This document shows, one piece after another, positions 17,181 through 25,815 of a stretch of DNA of 57,380 nucleotides. The notes under the pieces are model-generated. The model was not told the DNA's origin. It saw nothing but the letters and a program-made list of their open reading frames with translations, and made no database searches. Positions within the stretch are counted from its first letter, which is position 1, and each line of letters opens with the position of its first letter. The DNA comes from Nanobdellota archaeon (GTDB lineage: Archaea; Nanobdellota; Nanobdellia; Parvarchaeales; Parvarchaeaceae), in the NCBI GenBank assembly GCA_021817165.1, contig JAKAVT010000006.1, positions 1 to 57,380 on the forward strand, read 5' to 3'. The translations under genes and the position numbers were made by a program.

Positions 17181-17297
17181 ATTAAATGTATTAAATTTAT
17201 ACTTAAATAGCTTTTGTTTTGTTTGAATTACTTGAATTCAATATACAGCAAGAGTTACTGCGCATAAAATTATAAACAATAACCCTTCAATAATACT

Positions 17298-17918
17298 ATG
17301 TTCGAGGTAGAAGCAAGAGGTAAATTAACTGTAAGCACTGCTGAGATAGTTAAAATATTTAAAAAACTAAATGCTAAATTCCTTGGCAAAACCAGGAGAT
17401 TTTCATTGATTTACCTGAGAAATAAAGGCGCGGACAAAAATAACCCTGTTGATCTTCGGATAAGAGTTACAAATGGCAAAGCGGAGATAATATTAAAATA
17501 TGGAAAATGGGGGGCGTTTGACAGCAGAGAGGAAGTATCTGTTCCGATATCCATTAAGGACTTTTCAAATGCCGTAGAAATGCTAAGATTGATCGGTTGG
17601 ACACATGGGGTAATAAATGTCAATGATCGTTATAAATTCAGATATAAAGGAATAGAATTTGTGTTTGTAGACAACGGGGTTGCAACCTATTTCGAAGCCG
17701 AGAGGCTTACAAAAACCAAGGGCAAAATAGCAGAAGAACGCAAGTATATAACAAAAATATGCAATGAACTCGGAGTAAAGCCTTTCAGTGACGTTGAATT
17801 CTATGATCTTATTGATAAAATAAATAAATCTAAAGGCAGGCAGTTCGATTTTGACAAAGAGAATTTCGAGGATATAAAGAATAAGTTCAAAAGGTATTTT
17901 TATGTTCCTAAAGAATGA
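17298..17918 (+). CDS. CYTH-domain protein (class IV adenylate cyclase / thiamine triphosphatase-like)
   Basis: The N-terminal ExEx(K/R) type motif (FEVEARGK) plus DLRIRVTNGKAEIILKYG and the acidic REEVSVPI strand fit the triphosphate tunnel fold. Later FVFVDNGVATYFEAERL corresponds to the C-terminal half of the barrel. Such proteins act on triphosphates with a divalent metal; which substrate cannot be read from sequence. Length 206 residues is typical. Confidence 0.75.
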   Translation: MFEVEARGKLTVSTAEIVKIFKKLNAKFLGKTRRFSLIYLRNKGADKNNPVDLRIRVTNGKAEIILKYGKWGAFDSREEVSVPISIKDFSNAVEMLRLIGWTHGVINVNDRYKFRYKGIEFVFVDNGVATYFEAERLTKTKGKIAEERKYITKICNELGVKPFSDVEFYDLIDKINKSKGRQFDFDKENFEDIKNKFKRYFYVPKE

Positions 17919-17976
17919 AAGTTTGAATCATAAATTCATTCACTTTTTGGCTTTCGATCTAACTCCAGATTAAACT

Positions 17977-18051
17977 TGGGCCCGAAGGGATTTGAACCCC
18001 CAACCATCAGATTAGAAGTCTGCCGCTCTGTCCAAGTTGAGCTACGGGCCC
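17977..18051 (-). tRNA. tRNA-Arg (anticodon UCU)
   Basis: Read on the minus strand, a perfect 7-bp acceptor stem GGGCCCG/CGGGCCC with discriminator A, a T arm with GGTTCAAATCC character and an anticodon loop CUUCUAA give anticodon UCU. Four of five anticodon-stem pairs are canonical (27-43 is G-A). The 3' CCA is not encoded and no intron is present. Confidence 0.95.
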
Positions 18052-18078
18052 TTTAACAAAAGATATAGCCAGTATACA

Positions 18079-18492
18079 TTAAAAGGTTTTGTTATAATAA
18101 ATTTTTAGCGCGTCACTTATTATATAATGGTGGTCAAACGCAAGTTCGGGTAGTTTATTGACATTCCACCATTTTGCTTCCTTCGCATCATCTCCCCCCT
18201 TTTCTACACCAATTATGTCCTTTAAAAGATAGGCTACGGATACAACATGCTTTCTAGGATCTCTTTTAGGGTCTGAATAAACACCTACCAAACTGCCAAT
18301 TTTTGCCTCCAAACCGGTTTCTTCCTTGACTTCACGTAAAACCGCCTCTTCTGTCCTTTCTCCGTATTCAACAAATCCACCAGGTATGGCCCATTTGTCC
18401 TTGTAGGGATCGTTTTTTCTCTTTATCAAAAGAATCTGGTTGTCTTTTATGATTACCCCGTCGACTGCCAATGAAGGGCTCTTATATTCCAT
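18079..18492 (-). CDS. Nudix hydrolase
   Basis: The Nudix box is complete: GGFVEYGE followed by REVKEETGL fits Gx5Ex7REUxEExGU. The protein begins with a strand carrying VDGVIIKDNQILLIKR, the usual Nudix start, and 137 residues is a standard single-domain length. Candidates are ADP-ribose or (d)NTP pyrophosphatase activity. The substrate is not determined. Confidence 0.9.
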   Translation of the reverse strand: MEYKSPSLAVDGVIIKDNQILLIKRKNDPYKDKWAIPGGFVEYGERTEEAVLREVKEETGLEAKIGSLVGVYSDPKRDPRKHVVSVAYLLKDIIGVEKGGDDAKEAKWWNVNKLPELAFDHHYIISDALKIYYNKTF

Positions 18493-18535
18493 TAGTTATT
18501 TGGGTTTTCTTGGTTATTATATTTTATCTTTGTCT

Positions 18536-18661
18536 TTATAGGCCCTTTTTAAAGCAATCATTGCATACTGGATATAGCTTCCCGTTCTTTTTGCGGTAAT
18601 TTCCCTTTATTTTGCCCAGAAAAGTAATCTCTATCTCCTTTCCACAGACACTGCATTTCAT
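18536..18661 (-). CDS. 41-residue zinc-finger protein coupled to SRP54
   Basis: A very short gene whose ATG overlaps the SRP54 stop codon (ATGA, 18661-18658), so it is translationally coupled. The product starts MKCSVCGKEIEITFLGKIKG and ends with VCNDCFKKGL, giving two CxxC pairs about 25 residues apart, a zinc-ribbon/knuckle arrangement. It is rich in Lys and probably binds RNA or protein. No characterised family is recalled. The coupling and the conserved-looking Cys spacing are the reasons for calling it real. Confidence 0.75.
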   Translation of the reverse strand: MKCSVCGKEIEITFLGKIKGNYRKKNGKLYPVCNDCFKKGL

Positions 18662-19971
18662 ATTTTTATGCCGAATCTCCGCAGTAAACCAGAAAACTGC
18701 CTATTATTAGACATCTTCATCACCGTTTTCATTTTTTTGTACTGCTCTAAAAGTTCTCTTACTAGCTCTTCGGACGTACCGCTTCCTTTTGCTATCCTTC
18801 TTATCCTTCCCGAATCGATGACCTTTGGATTTTCCAGTTCCTCTTTTGTCATTGAATCCATCAACGTTATGAATTTGCCTATGTTCTCCTCCTGTTTTTC
18901 CAGCAATTCCTTCGTCTTTCCGGAAGACGGAACGCCAGGCATCATCTCCGCTATTTTCTGTGGAGAGCCGATTTTTTTAGCGGAGGAATACTGCTCGTAT
19001 ACGTCCATTAAATTAAATTCTCCCTTTATTACGCGCTTTGCGCTTTCCTCGTTAACCTGTATGTTTTCTTCCTTTGCCTTTTCAAGTAGTGATTCAAGGC
19101 CTTCCAGTCCAAGAAGCTTTGAAACGAATTTTTTAGGGTCAAATTCCTCAAAATCGTTTATCTTTTCCCCCGTTCCTATGAAAGTTACCTTTGCACCGCT
19201 TATATACGCTGCAGTCAATGCTCCCCCGCCGTTTGCCGTACCGTCTGTTTTTGTGAGTATTATGTTGTTTATGTCCAATAATTCATGAAAACCCTTTACT
19301 TGTATAGAAGCATTCTGTCCTAGATCAGCAGGTATAACCAATGTTACATTGTTAGGCTTAAGCGTGTCCTTTACTTCTTTTATCTCCTTCACAAGCTCGT
19401 TGTCAAGTATGTCCCTGCCAGCGCTGTCAGCAATGACGATGTCAAAGTTCTTGAAGGACCCGATTGCGCTTTTTATTGCTTTGACAGGGTCATTTCCACC
19501 TCCTGTTATTTTTACGTTTATCTGTTTTGAGAGCTGCTCCAGCTGCTGGTAAGCCGCAGGCCTGAAAGTATCCAATCCTAAAAGCAGCACTCTGTAGCCT
19601 CTTTTCTTGTAATAATTCGCAAGCTTTGCCGCAGTCGTCGTTTTACCGGAACCAAATAGGCCTACAAGCAGTATTTTAAACGGCACGCTGTCTACGCTGA
19701 GTTTGGTTTCCTCGTTTCCCACTATTTCTACCAAGTTATTGTATATTACGTCAACTACTTTTTCCCTTGTGACCAATCCCTTGCCTTTGTTTGATTTTAT
19801 GTCCTCTCTGATTTTTTTCAGTAGCTTTTCTACCGTGTTTTTGTCTACATCTCCTTCTATCAAGGCAGTCTGTATGTCTGTAAGAACTTCTTCTATCTTT
19901 TCATTTCCAGTAGAATTAAGCAGTTTCTTTATTCCTTCTTTTAATCTGTTCGATAAACCTTCAAATGCCAT
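18658..19971 (-). CDS. srp54: Signal recognition particle GTPase SRP54
   Basis: Binds signal sequences on the ribosome with 7S RNA and hands the complex to the receptor FtsY. N domain residues ~1-90; G domain with G1 GLFGSGKTTTAAKLA, DTFRPAAYQQL, G3 DSAGRD and G4 TKTDGTANGGG; C-terminal M domain with MMPGVP and the closing LLRRFGIKI. The length (437) is normal. A TATA-like element near 19992-20003, inside the end of the rpo6 gene, lies about 26 nt before the ATG, so it may also be transcribed separately from the operon. No 7S RNA gene is seen in the window. Confidence 0.95.
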   Translation of the reverse strand: MAFEGLSNRLKEGIKKLLNSTGNEKIEEVLTDIQTALIEGDVDKNTVEKLLKKIREDIKSNKGKGLVTREKVVDVIYNNLVEIVGNEETKLSVDSVPFKILLVGLFGSGKTTTAAKLANYYKKRGYRVLLLGLDTFRPAAYQQLEQLSKQINVKITGGGNDPVKAIKSAIGSFKNFDIVIADSAGRDILDNELVKEIKEVKDTLKPNNVTLVIPADLGQNASIQVKGFHELLDINNIILTKTDGTANGGGALTAAYISGAKVTFIGTGEKINDFEEFDPKKFVSKLLGLEGLESLLEKAKEENIQVNEESAKRVIKGEFNLMDVYEQYSSAKKIGSPQKIAEMMPGVPSSGKTKELLEKQEENIGKFITLMDSMTKEELENPKVIDSGRIRRIAKGSGTSEELVRELLEQYKKMKTVMKMSNNRQFSGLLRRFGIKI

Positions 19972-20008
19972 TCACTATTATAGAAGCAGTCAGATATATA
20001 AAATCTAT

Positions 20009-20191
20009 TTACTGTCCTTCATTTCTTTTTACTGTTATAGGCAATACGCCTTTCTCCAGTTCTCTCTTTGCGATCTCTATGTAAGTGTCTTCTTTCTTAT
20101 TCACTTTTACAAGTACCGGTGCACCCATAGACAGCTGCAAGGCTCTTGCACCGACCAATCTCGCCCTCTCGAATTTGTTGTACTCTTCCAT
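20009..20191 (-). CDS. rpo6: DNA-directed RNA polymerase subunit Rpo6 (K/omega)
   Basis: Omega-family subunit stabilising the largest polymerase subunit. The 60 residues contain the diagnostic [21 protein letters not shown] block followed by [23 protein letters not shown]. Its ATG shares one base with the Rrp42 stop (TAATG), indicating translational coupling in the exosome operon. Confidence 0.92.
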   Translation of the reverse strand: MEEYNKFERARLVGARALQLSMGAPVLVKVNKKEDTYIEIAKRELEKGVLPITVKRNEGQ

Positions 20192-20952
20192 TAATTACTT
20201 ATATTCTCCATCAGTGTTTTAAACCTTTCCTTTCTCAATTCGATAGCCTTTTCGACGCAGAAATCTATCTCTTCCGGTGTAAACACCCCGTCTCCGCCTT
20301 TTTGCAGCGAATTTATCTTTTCACTCAAGCCTATTGTAAATCTTGCATCTGCCACCTTTTCCTCCTCTGCACTCGGATCAAAGAAAAGCGTGCCGTTTAT
20401 CTTTGTAAACGTATGGCTTACCGCCAATTTAGACCTGTCCAACGGCAGTGTAAATGTTTCTTCTTTGCCTTCTACCTTGTATTTTGCGTTTAATATTGCC
20501 CTCAATGCAGCTATATTTGCAGCGTCAAATAAATTCCCTTCGTTGTTAAGACAGACTATGTCCACGTATACGAATGAAACGGTTTTTCCTTCCTCTATTA
20601 CTAATTTTGTCAGGTCTATCAAGTTGGATTCTCTTATTCCCCGGTCAGTAACCCTTCCGATCTCTATGGAATAGTTTATCCTATCATCATTGTAATTTGA
20701 TGCCAGCTCTGAAGCTTCGAAATTTACGACTAATGCGCCCTCCTTCGGTCTGTCCGGAAACGGCGTGCCATTCAATACTTTAACGCCCGCTATAACCTTT
20801 GTATTTCCAAGTTCCACATAAGCTGAGCCGTCAGAATGGTTGATTACATTGTCTTTTATTGTTATTTTCCTCCCTTCAAATTCTCCCCTTTGGTCCAGTC
20901 TTATCTTCTTTTCCGCCAGTTCTCGCATGTAATTGTAGTTTTCTAGTGTCAT
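20191..20952 (-). CDS. rrp42: Exosome subunit Rrp42 (RNase PH fold, structural)
   Basis: Non-catalytic partner of Rrp41 in the hexameric archaeal exosome ring. Recognised by the N-terminal [11 protein letters not shown] segment, [28 protein letters not shown] and [20 protein letters not shown]. At 253 residues it is slightly short but complete. The start codon overlaps the stop of the FAU-1-like gene (ATGA), and its stop overlaps rpo6. Confidence 0.93.
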   Translation of the reverse strand: MTLENYNYMRELAEKKIRLDQRGEFEGRKITIKDNVINHSDGSAYVELGNTKVIAGVKVLNGTPFPDRPKEGALVVNFEASELASNYNDDRINYSIEIGRVTDRGIRESNLIDLTKLVIEEGKTVSFVYVDIVCLNNEGNLFDAANIAALRAILNAKYKVEGKEETFTLPLDRSKLAVSHTFTKINGTLFFDPSAEEEKVADARFTIGLSEKINSLQKGGDGVFTPEEIDFCVEKAIELRKERFKTLMENISN

Positions 20953-22265
20953 AATTTTCTCATCTCTTCTATAACTCCGCTCATTTTATCCTTTAGCTCG
21001 TTGCTTATTTCCCCTTTTTTGTTGAGTCTTTCCAGTCTGTCCTCGTTCTGTACCTTTATTTCATTTTCTTCCTTTTTTGCAGTTATGTCAAATGTTATCA
21101 GCTTTGCAAACTTAGGGAATATCTCAGGCTTTACTATCAGCATTCTTTCCTTTTCCCCGTTTTTCATTATTTCAACGTATTCCGAGTCTTTTTCTATAGT
21201 GTAAGTCCTGTCACCCCACTCACTTCTGCTGCTTATGGAAAGTTTCTGCACCTCATCGTTTTCCACTTCCAATTCGGAGATTATCCCGTCTATCCTAAAC
21301 GACGTTCCGTTCAGTCTTGTAAATGCGAGTCTGTAAAGTTTATCCTTTACCGGCCCGTATCTTAGAAGGACTTGATTTATCTTTTCATTTATTTCCTTGT
21401 CCGAATACTTGTCCAATAGGTTTTCCGCGAAATCTGTTAGTATGGTGTAACCTGCAGACTTTAATTTATGGTGATTTAGTATTGTCGGCATAACTTCCTT
21501 CCTTATGCCGTCAAGCTCGTTTTTGTCGTTTTTATCGAACAGTATAAAATATTTGTTCATTCCTTCGTAAAGGATGCTGGGCTCACTGCAATTGTTGAAT
21601 TTTTCGTTTATTTCCGACTCTTTTTTCTGCAGCTCCTCCAATTCCTGCTTAAGCACTTCTTCTTCCTTGTCTTCCGCGCCCTGTACCCACAGAATTCCCC
21701 ATTCTTTTAGATTTAAGCCCTTTGCTATATCGTATAGTTTTGTCTTTCCTTCGTTTGAATGTATACCTTTGCTCATCTTCGTAAAACCGTTCTTTATTAT
21801 TATTATGTTGTCTCCGAATATTCTCAATTGTGTGGAAAGCATTATCTTCCCGTCATAAGTTCCCTTTGACTGAACAAGTATTTTTGCGCCAGGTTTAACA
21901 TATCCCCAGAAACTTTTAAGATCAAGCACGCCTTCCTCATTGTCAGGAAGCGATATCACTATAGATTTTGCCTTCTGGTCCGTATTCTTTATTATGCCAC
22001 AGTATATCTTTCCTATCTCTTCCTTATAAAAAATGCTCATTTTAAGCCTATTTTTTAGAACGTCAACGATTTTTTCGCTGCCATTTCCGTATAGGTAAAC
22101 TCCTTCCTTTGTCTCGGTATCCTCTATCACTACGTCCGGCTTACTTTCATCCTCTATGTTCAGCGCCTTTTTGATGGCATCTGCAGCCTGCGTTATCTCT
22201 ATTTTTTCATCCAGCAGCAGTTTTGTTATAGCCGTTGAGTAAATACCTCTAACTTTTACTTTCAT
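20949..22265 (-). CDS. FAU-1 / RNase E-G-type RNA-binding protein
   Basis: The N-terminus MKVKVRGIYSTAITKLLLD is typical of archaeal FAU-1. An S1-like RNase E/G region follows (GIIKN, VKPGAKILVQS, LRIFGDNIIII), then LNLKEWGILWVQGA, EVMPTILNHHKLKSAGY and a C-terminal DUF402-like domain (residues ~310-400). Characterised members bind AU-rich RNA and process 5S rRNA precursors as E/G-type endonucleases. It lies between rrp41 (17-bp overlap) and rrp42 (4-bp overlap), so it should be made in step with the exosome. Unusual is a stretch of Lys/Glu coiled coil in the middle. Confidence 0.82.
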   Translation of the reverse strand: MKVKVRGIYSTAITKLLLDEKIEITQAADAIKKALNIEDESKPDVVIEDTETKEGVYLYGNGSEKIVDVLKNRLKMSIFYKEEIGKIYCGIIKNTDQKAKSIVISLPDNEEGVLDLKSFWGYVKPGAKILVQSKGTYDGKIMLSTQLRIFGDNIIIIKNGFTKMSKGIHSNEGKTKLYDIAKGLNLKEWGILWVQGAEDKEEEVLKQELEELQKKESEINEKFNNCSEPSILYEGMNKYFILFDKNDKNELDGIRKEVMPTILNHHKLKSAGYTILTDFAENLLDKYSDKEINEKINQVLLRYGPVKDKLYRLAFTRLNGTSFRIDGIISELEVENDEVQKLSISSRSEWGDRTYTIEKDSEYVEIMKNGEKERMLIVKPEIFPKFAKLITFDITAKKEENEIKVQNEDRLERLNKKGEISNELKDKMSGVIEEMRKL

Positions 22266-22956
22266 TTAAAAACCTCCTTTTAAGAGCCGCTTTTTCAAGC
22301 TCATAAATTTCCATTGCGCCCTTTTTGCCTACTTCTACTATTTTCTTTAGTTCTTCTCTTGTGACCTTTCCGTCCAATTGAAGAAGAACTATCTCGTTTT
22401 TTGATGGAAGGAACCCTATCGGTACATCAGTAGCCCCGCCTTCATGGAAATCCTCTTCCTCTTTAGTAAGATCTAAGCATATGCTGTCCCCTATTTTGCC
22501 TGCTGCAACAGCTGCAACCAGATCTCTCATCGGCAAACCTGCATCTGCGCATGCCATTGAAGCCGCGGTTAAGCTGGCGCATCTTGTCCCAGCATCCGCC
22601 TGCGTTATGTATATCCTTACGTTTACCATTGCTCTTGGCATATCTTCAAGAATTACTGCTTTATTCAAAGCGTTTGTTATTACTTGACTTATCTCTATGT
22701 CTCTTCTATCCATTCCGGGTTTTGCCCTATCTGGAACCGAAAAAGGAAGCATATCATACTTGCACACTATTATCCCTTTGTTTACCTTTTCTATGTGTCT
22801 CGGCTTTACTTCTTCCGGACCGTAAACTGCGGCTATGGCTTCAGTATTTCCTATTCTGAATCTTGCGCTACCCTTAGCATTTGGTATTATACCTGTCTCT
22901 GCTTCCATCGGCCTAAGTTCGTCGAATTTTCTCTTATCAAATCTTTCCTCGTACAT
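22249..22956 (-). CDS. rrp41: Exosome catalytic subunit Rrp41
   Basis: Phosphorolytic 3'-5' RNase subunit. RNase PH landmarks include GSARFRIGNTEAIAAVYGP, the RNA/phosphate-binding MDRRDIEISQVI and the ADAGTRCASLTAAS segment, with acidic residues in SICLDLTKEEED. The ATG at 22956 is chosen because a GGAGG ribosome site lies just before it, inside the longer alternative that would start at 22986. The start lies 20 nt inside the rrp4 gene. Confidence 0.95.
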   Translation of the reverse strand: MYEERFDKRKFDELRPMEAETGIIPNAKGSARFRIGNTEAIAAVYGPEEVKPRHIEKVNKGIIVCKYDMLPFSVPDRAKPGMDRRDIEISQVITNALNKAVILEDMPRAMVNVRIYITQADAGTRCASLTAASMACADAGLPMRDLVAAVAAGKIGDSICLDLTKEEEDFHEGGATDVPIGFLPSKNEIVLLQLDGKVTREELKKIVEVGKKGAMEIYELEKAALKRRFLNESKS

Positions 22957-23611
22957 CTTCAAGTAACCTCCTGACCTTTTCTGCAAGGTCTGAATCTACA
23001 TAATTTTCGTCTATGAATTTTATTGCGGATAATGCAGCTGCTCTGTTTTTATCCTCCCCATCAACCCATACTATCCCGTTCTGTCCCACGACTATGTCGC
23101 ATTTGGTTTCTTCTTTAATCAAATTTATCATTGCACCCTCCTTTCCTATAAGCCTTGGAAGCTTCACTGGATCTATCCTAGTTATCATCTTTGATTCAAG
23201 TTTTCCGTATCTCGTGCCACGCATTGAAATGTCAGCGGCATTGTTTGGATATACTCTGAAGACCCTTGCGTATACCAAATCCCCTATGTCTATGTATCTG
23301 TCAAGTTCGCTTTCTTCAACCCTGAAATTTACATCCCTTACGTCTAGTCTAGTGTAAAAAGGCGCGTTTATGTCAACTACCCAGTATTTTGCCGAAACCT
23401 CTGTTACCTCTCCGACTATATCATCTCCTTCCTTTGGATAGTAATTCCCCGCAAGAGGGCTTACGCTTATCCCCCTGTCAGAAAGCTGCACCATTCCAAG
23501 GAATTTCGAGTATACTTTCTCATTCTCTTCATATGTTCCGTTTCTTCCGTTTCTTTCATCGGAGAGAAGTTCACCTGGCGTTACTATGTCGAAATTTTTT
23601 GCGTTTATCAT
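22937..23611 (-). CDS. rrp4: Exosome RNA-binding cap subunit Rrp4
   Basis: Forms part of the trimeric cap that feeds RNA into the ring. N-terminal domain with DIVTPGELL, an S1 domain (GDDIVGEVTEVSAKYWVVDI...), then a KH-type domain (LIGKEGAMINLIKEETKCDIVVGQNGIVWVDG). Length 224 residues is normal. The ATG overlaps the SBDS stop by 4 bp. No Csl4 gene is seen in this window, so cap composition may rely on Rrp4 or on a gene elsewhere. Confidence 0.93.
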   Translation of the reverse strand: MINAKNFDIVTPGELLSDERNGRNGTYEENEKVYSKFLGMVQLSDRGISVSPLAGNYYPKEGDDIVGEVTEVSAKYWVVDINAPFYTRLDVRDVNFRVEESELDRYIDIGDLVYARVFRVYPNNAADISMRGTRYGKLESKMITRIDPVKLPRLIGKEGAMINLIKEETKCDIVVGQNGIVWVDGEDKNRAAALSAIKFIDENYVDSDLAEKVRRLLEDVRGKI

Positions 23612-24282
23612 AATTTTCTTATATTGATGCTGCCGTGTGTTATGCTTTTAAGCTTGCTCAACAGCTCGTTTTCATTTCCTGCTTTAACTGAAAAATTCAC
23701 AACGAGTGAATTATCGTTTCTTGTATTATCTTTTATGTTTGTCAACCTTTTTAAATATAACATTGCATCATTTGCGTACTGTATAGGCACATCAACGGAG
23801 TAATTGAACTCTCCCAACTTTATTGGAAGGATCTTTTTTAACTTCAGCAATACTTCGTCAAACTGGTCTTTTTCAGGTTTGTTTATGTCAAAATTATGGT
23901 GTACTTCCTGCATTGCAATCTCTATTCTCTGCCTGGGTATTGGCAGATTTGTATTTAAGTCTATGGCCATGCCTGCTATCTTGTCTATAATTCTTTTCTT
24001 CAGCATCTCAGCTTTTTTCTGCTTGTAGGCAGTACTTAACTGTACATCTCCCTCTTTTATTATTTTCAAGGCTATCTTCCTTATGTCGTCCGTGCCCAGT
24101 TCTTTTTGCAGGTTTCCGGCTACTTCTCCTTTTTTAATGTCCTTGAATATCTTGTCGACAAGCAACGCCGAGTCTACATCTTCACTTCTGCCTTCCCTTA
24201 TATCCATGGCCTTATCGCAGTCCACTTCTATCTCGTACCTTTTGCCGTTCTTTTCCAATTTGGCAGTTACTCTGTCTACCAT
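23608..24282 (-). CDS. SBDS-family ribosome maturation protein (Sdo1)
   Basis: Orthologue of the Shwachman-Diamond protein, which helps release the anti-association factor aIF6 from the large subunit. The three-domain layout is visible: an N-terminal FYSH domain, a central helical domain (PIPRQRIEIAMQEVHHNFD) and a C-terminal ferredoxin-like domain. The block KLKKILPIKLGEF is typical. It lies between psmA (3-nt gap) and rrp4 (4-bp overlap), as in many archaea. Confidence 0.92.
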   Translation of the reverse strand: MVDRVTAKLEKNGKRYEIEVDCDKAMDIREGRSEDVDSALLVDKIFKDIKKGEVAGNLQKELGTDDIRKIALKIIKEGDVQLSTAYKQKKAEMLKKRIIDKIAGMAIDLNTNLPIPRQRIEIAMQEVHHNFDINKPEKDQFDEVLLKLKKILPIKLGEFNYSVDVPIQYANDAMLYLKRLTNIKDNTRNDNSLVVNFSVKAGNENELLSKLKSITHGSINIRKL

Positions 24283-24285
24283 GAA

Positions 24286-24996
24286 TTATTTTATATACTT
24301 GGCTATGTCTTCTTTGTTAAGTTTCCTGAAGCCGTCTTTGTCTATGACCGCTATCTCAAACCTTTCCGGAGAATTTTTGCTTTCGTCAGATTTGATCGCT
24401 TTCATGCCAAGTTCTATTAGTGATTCTGCGTCCATTTCGGCTTTGTATTCCTTTTCAAGTATTTTGTTTATAGTTTCGGAATTTCCGCCTATTGCTATTG
24501 CCCTGTACTGGAAAAACGTGCCGCTTGGATCAAGCATGTATAAGTACGTTTTACTGTCCTTTAATCCGCCGAACAGTATACTCACTCCGAACGGTCTTGC
24601 GCCACCGTATTGGGTGAGAGCCTGCATTTCAGCGCTTATTCCCTTTACTATAAGCAGTATATCCGCAGGCTGGTTGTAAGTCATCTTATACTCCTGTGCA
24701 TTGTTCTGCGCTTTGTCTATTAATGTCCTTCCATCCGCTATCATCCCAGATATTGCAGCAGCCATGTGCACGTCTATCTGGAATATTTTCTCTATGCTTT
24801 CTGGTATTACAAGCCTTTCAAGTTCATGGGCCTTTCTATCCGCAACAAAAACGATGCATTCCTTTCCCGCTAAACCAACTGCCGCAAAGCCCTGCGAAAC
24901 AGTTCTTTTTGCATATTCTACTTGCAATATCCTTCCGTCCGGGTTGAAGAGTGTTATCGCCCTGTCATATCCCATTAAATCCCCTGGTGGTTCCAT
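24286..24996 (-). CDS. psmA: Proteasome alpha subunit
   Basis: Forms the outer, non-catalytic rings of the 20S proteasome and its gate. The alpha signature YDRAITLFNPDGRILQVEYA is complete at the N-terminus, followed by GFAAVGLAGKECIVFVADRK. ARPFGVSILFGG and LDPSGTFFQYRAIAIGG also match. The 236-residue length is normal. Preceded by a GGAGG site. The beta subunit is not in the window. Confidence 0.95.
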   Translation of the reverse strand: MEPPGDLMGYDRAITLFNPDGRILQVEYAKRTVSQGFAAVGLAGKECIVFVADRKAHELERLVIPESIEKIFQIDVHMAAAISGMIADGRTLIDKAQNNAQEYKMTYNQPADILLIVKGISAEMQALTQYGGARPFGVSILFGGLKDSKTYLYMLDPSGTFFQYRAIAIGGNSETINKILEKEYKAEMDAESLIELGMKAIKSDESKNSPERFEIAVIDKDGFRKLNKEDIAKYIK

Positions 24997-25006
24997 TGTT
25001 TTCCTC

Positions 25007-25315
25007 CTAAAATTTAAAAGATTTTATCTTTTTTATATTTCCACTATTCATTATTGTAAGCAAGTTTGATTTATAAAACTTACTAATCAATGACAGAGAA
25101 AATATAACCCGATATTTATACTCGTTGTTTACCGCTATGACTCCGATGGCCCTGCTGCCGTCAAATTTTGTCATGTCTTTTATCACCCTGAAGTTTGATC
25201 TTATCGCTAGAAAAGGCTCCATTCTGTTTAATGTTGAATATAACTGCTTTTCAAAATCCTCTTGACTTGAAATGCCGTCTATTTCAACTAAGAAATACCT
25301 TTTTTTATATCGCAT
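25007..25315 (-). CDS. rnp2: RNase P protein component 2 (Pop5)
   Basis: Protein subunit of archaeal RNase P, which removes tRNA 5' leaders. Evidence is the start MRYKKRYFLVEID (family R-Y-x-x-F-E pattern), the alpha/beta RRM-like layout, a conserved-looking DGSRAIGVIAVNNEYKYRVIFSL strand pair and, strongly, the location immediately before psmA, where pop5 lies in many archaea. At 102 residues it is a little short. Sequence match alone is moderate. Confidence 0.72.
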   Translation of the reverse strand: MRYKKRYFLVEIDGISSQEDFEKQLYSTLNRMEPFLAIRSNFRVIKDMTKFDGSRAIGVIAVNNEYKYRVIFSLSLISKFYKSNLLTIMNSGNIKKIKSFKF

Positions 25316-25319
25316 GCTT

Positions 25320-25532
25320 TTATCCTTTATCGAATACCCTTATCGCATAAACGACCAGAAAAGATGCCAAAACACCCAAAAAAGTAAGCATAGGTATGCC
25401 GACTATTACTCCAAATATGCTGTCTACCCAGCTGTAAAGCAGTGAAACCAGGCCTATGAATAAAACTATACCTACTATTGCCTCCTCTACTACCTTTTCC
25501 CAGCTCTGCTTCTTTATTTCTTCGTACTCCAT
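25320..25532 (-). CDS. Small two-helix membrane protein
   Basis: Not recognised. A charged N-terminus (EYEEIKKQSWEKVVEE) precedes two hydrophobic helices (about residues 17-37 and 42-64) and a short VFDKG end. It is the first gene of the exosome-proteasome operon, 4 nt before pop5, after a long structured leader. It might belong to a membrane-insertion or translocon-associated family, but nothing shows this. Confidence 0.6.
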   Translation of the reverse strand: MEYEEIKKQSWEKVVEEAIVGIVLFIGLVSLLYSWVDSIFGVIVGIPMLTFLGVLASFLVVYAIRVFDKG

Positions 25533-25600
25533 GTTTTAACCAGTGAATCGTTTCCAGGCTACTATACCCAATTCATGAGAAACCGCTTCCCATGCGCTTA

Positions 25601-25661
25601 TACTGCACTCGGCTAATCTACTCAAGTAGATTTTATCAGATTTTCCAAACAGAGTGTAGTA
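25601..25661 (-). promoter_or_regulatory. Structured 5' leader of the exosome-proteasome operon
   Basis: On the transcript, an outer 10-bp stem (25652-25661 with 25601-25610; nine canonical pairs, one A-C) encloses an exactly palindromic hairpin AATCTACT/AGTAGATT at 25615-25632. The leader from the TATA box to the first ATG is about 160 nt, long for a genome where most mRNAs look leaderless. No known riboswitch was recognised. It might also be a free small RNA. Confidence 0.5.
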
Positions 25662-25714
25662 CTTTCAGCTTTCTACTTAAACCTGTCTTTTAATTACAAT
25701 ACTGGCTTTCCCCG

Positions 25715-25722
25715 TATTTATA
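25715..25722 (-). promoter_or_regulatory. TATA box of the exosome-proteasome operon
   Basis: On the minus strand the sequence AAGTATAAATACGG carries a strong TATAAATA core. It would start transcription near 25695. The remaining part of the 25533-25815 gap holds no coding frame of note. Confidence 0.6.
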
Positions 25723-25815
25723 CTTTGCCGCCTTTTCATTATTCATCCAACAATGAAAGATTCTTAATTGGCCTCAAGATATAAAATATGATATGGTATA
25801 AATTTTAACGGAAAA

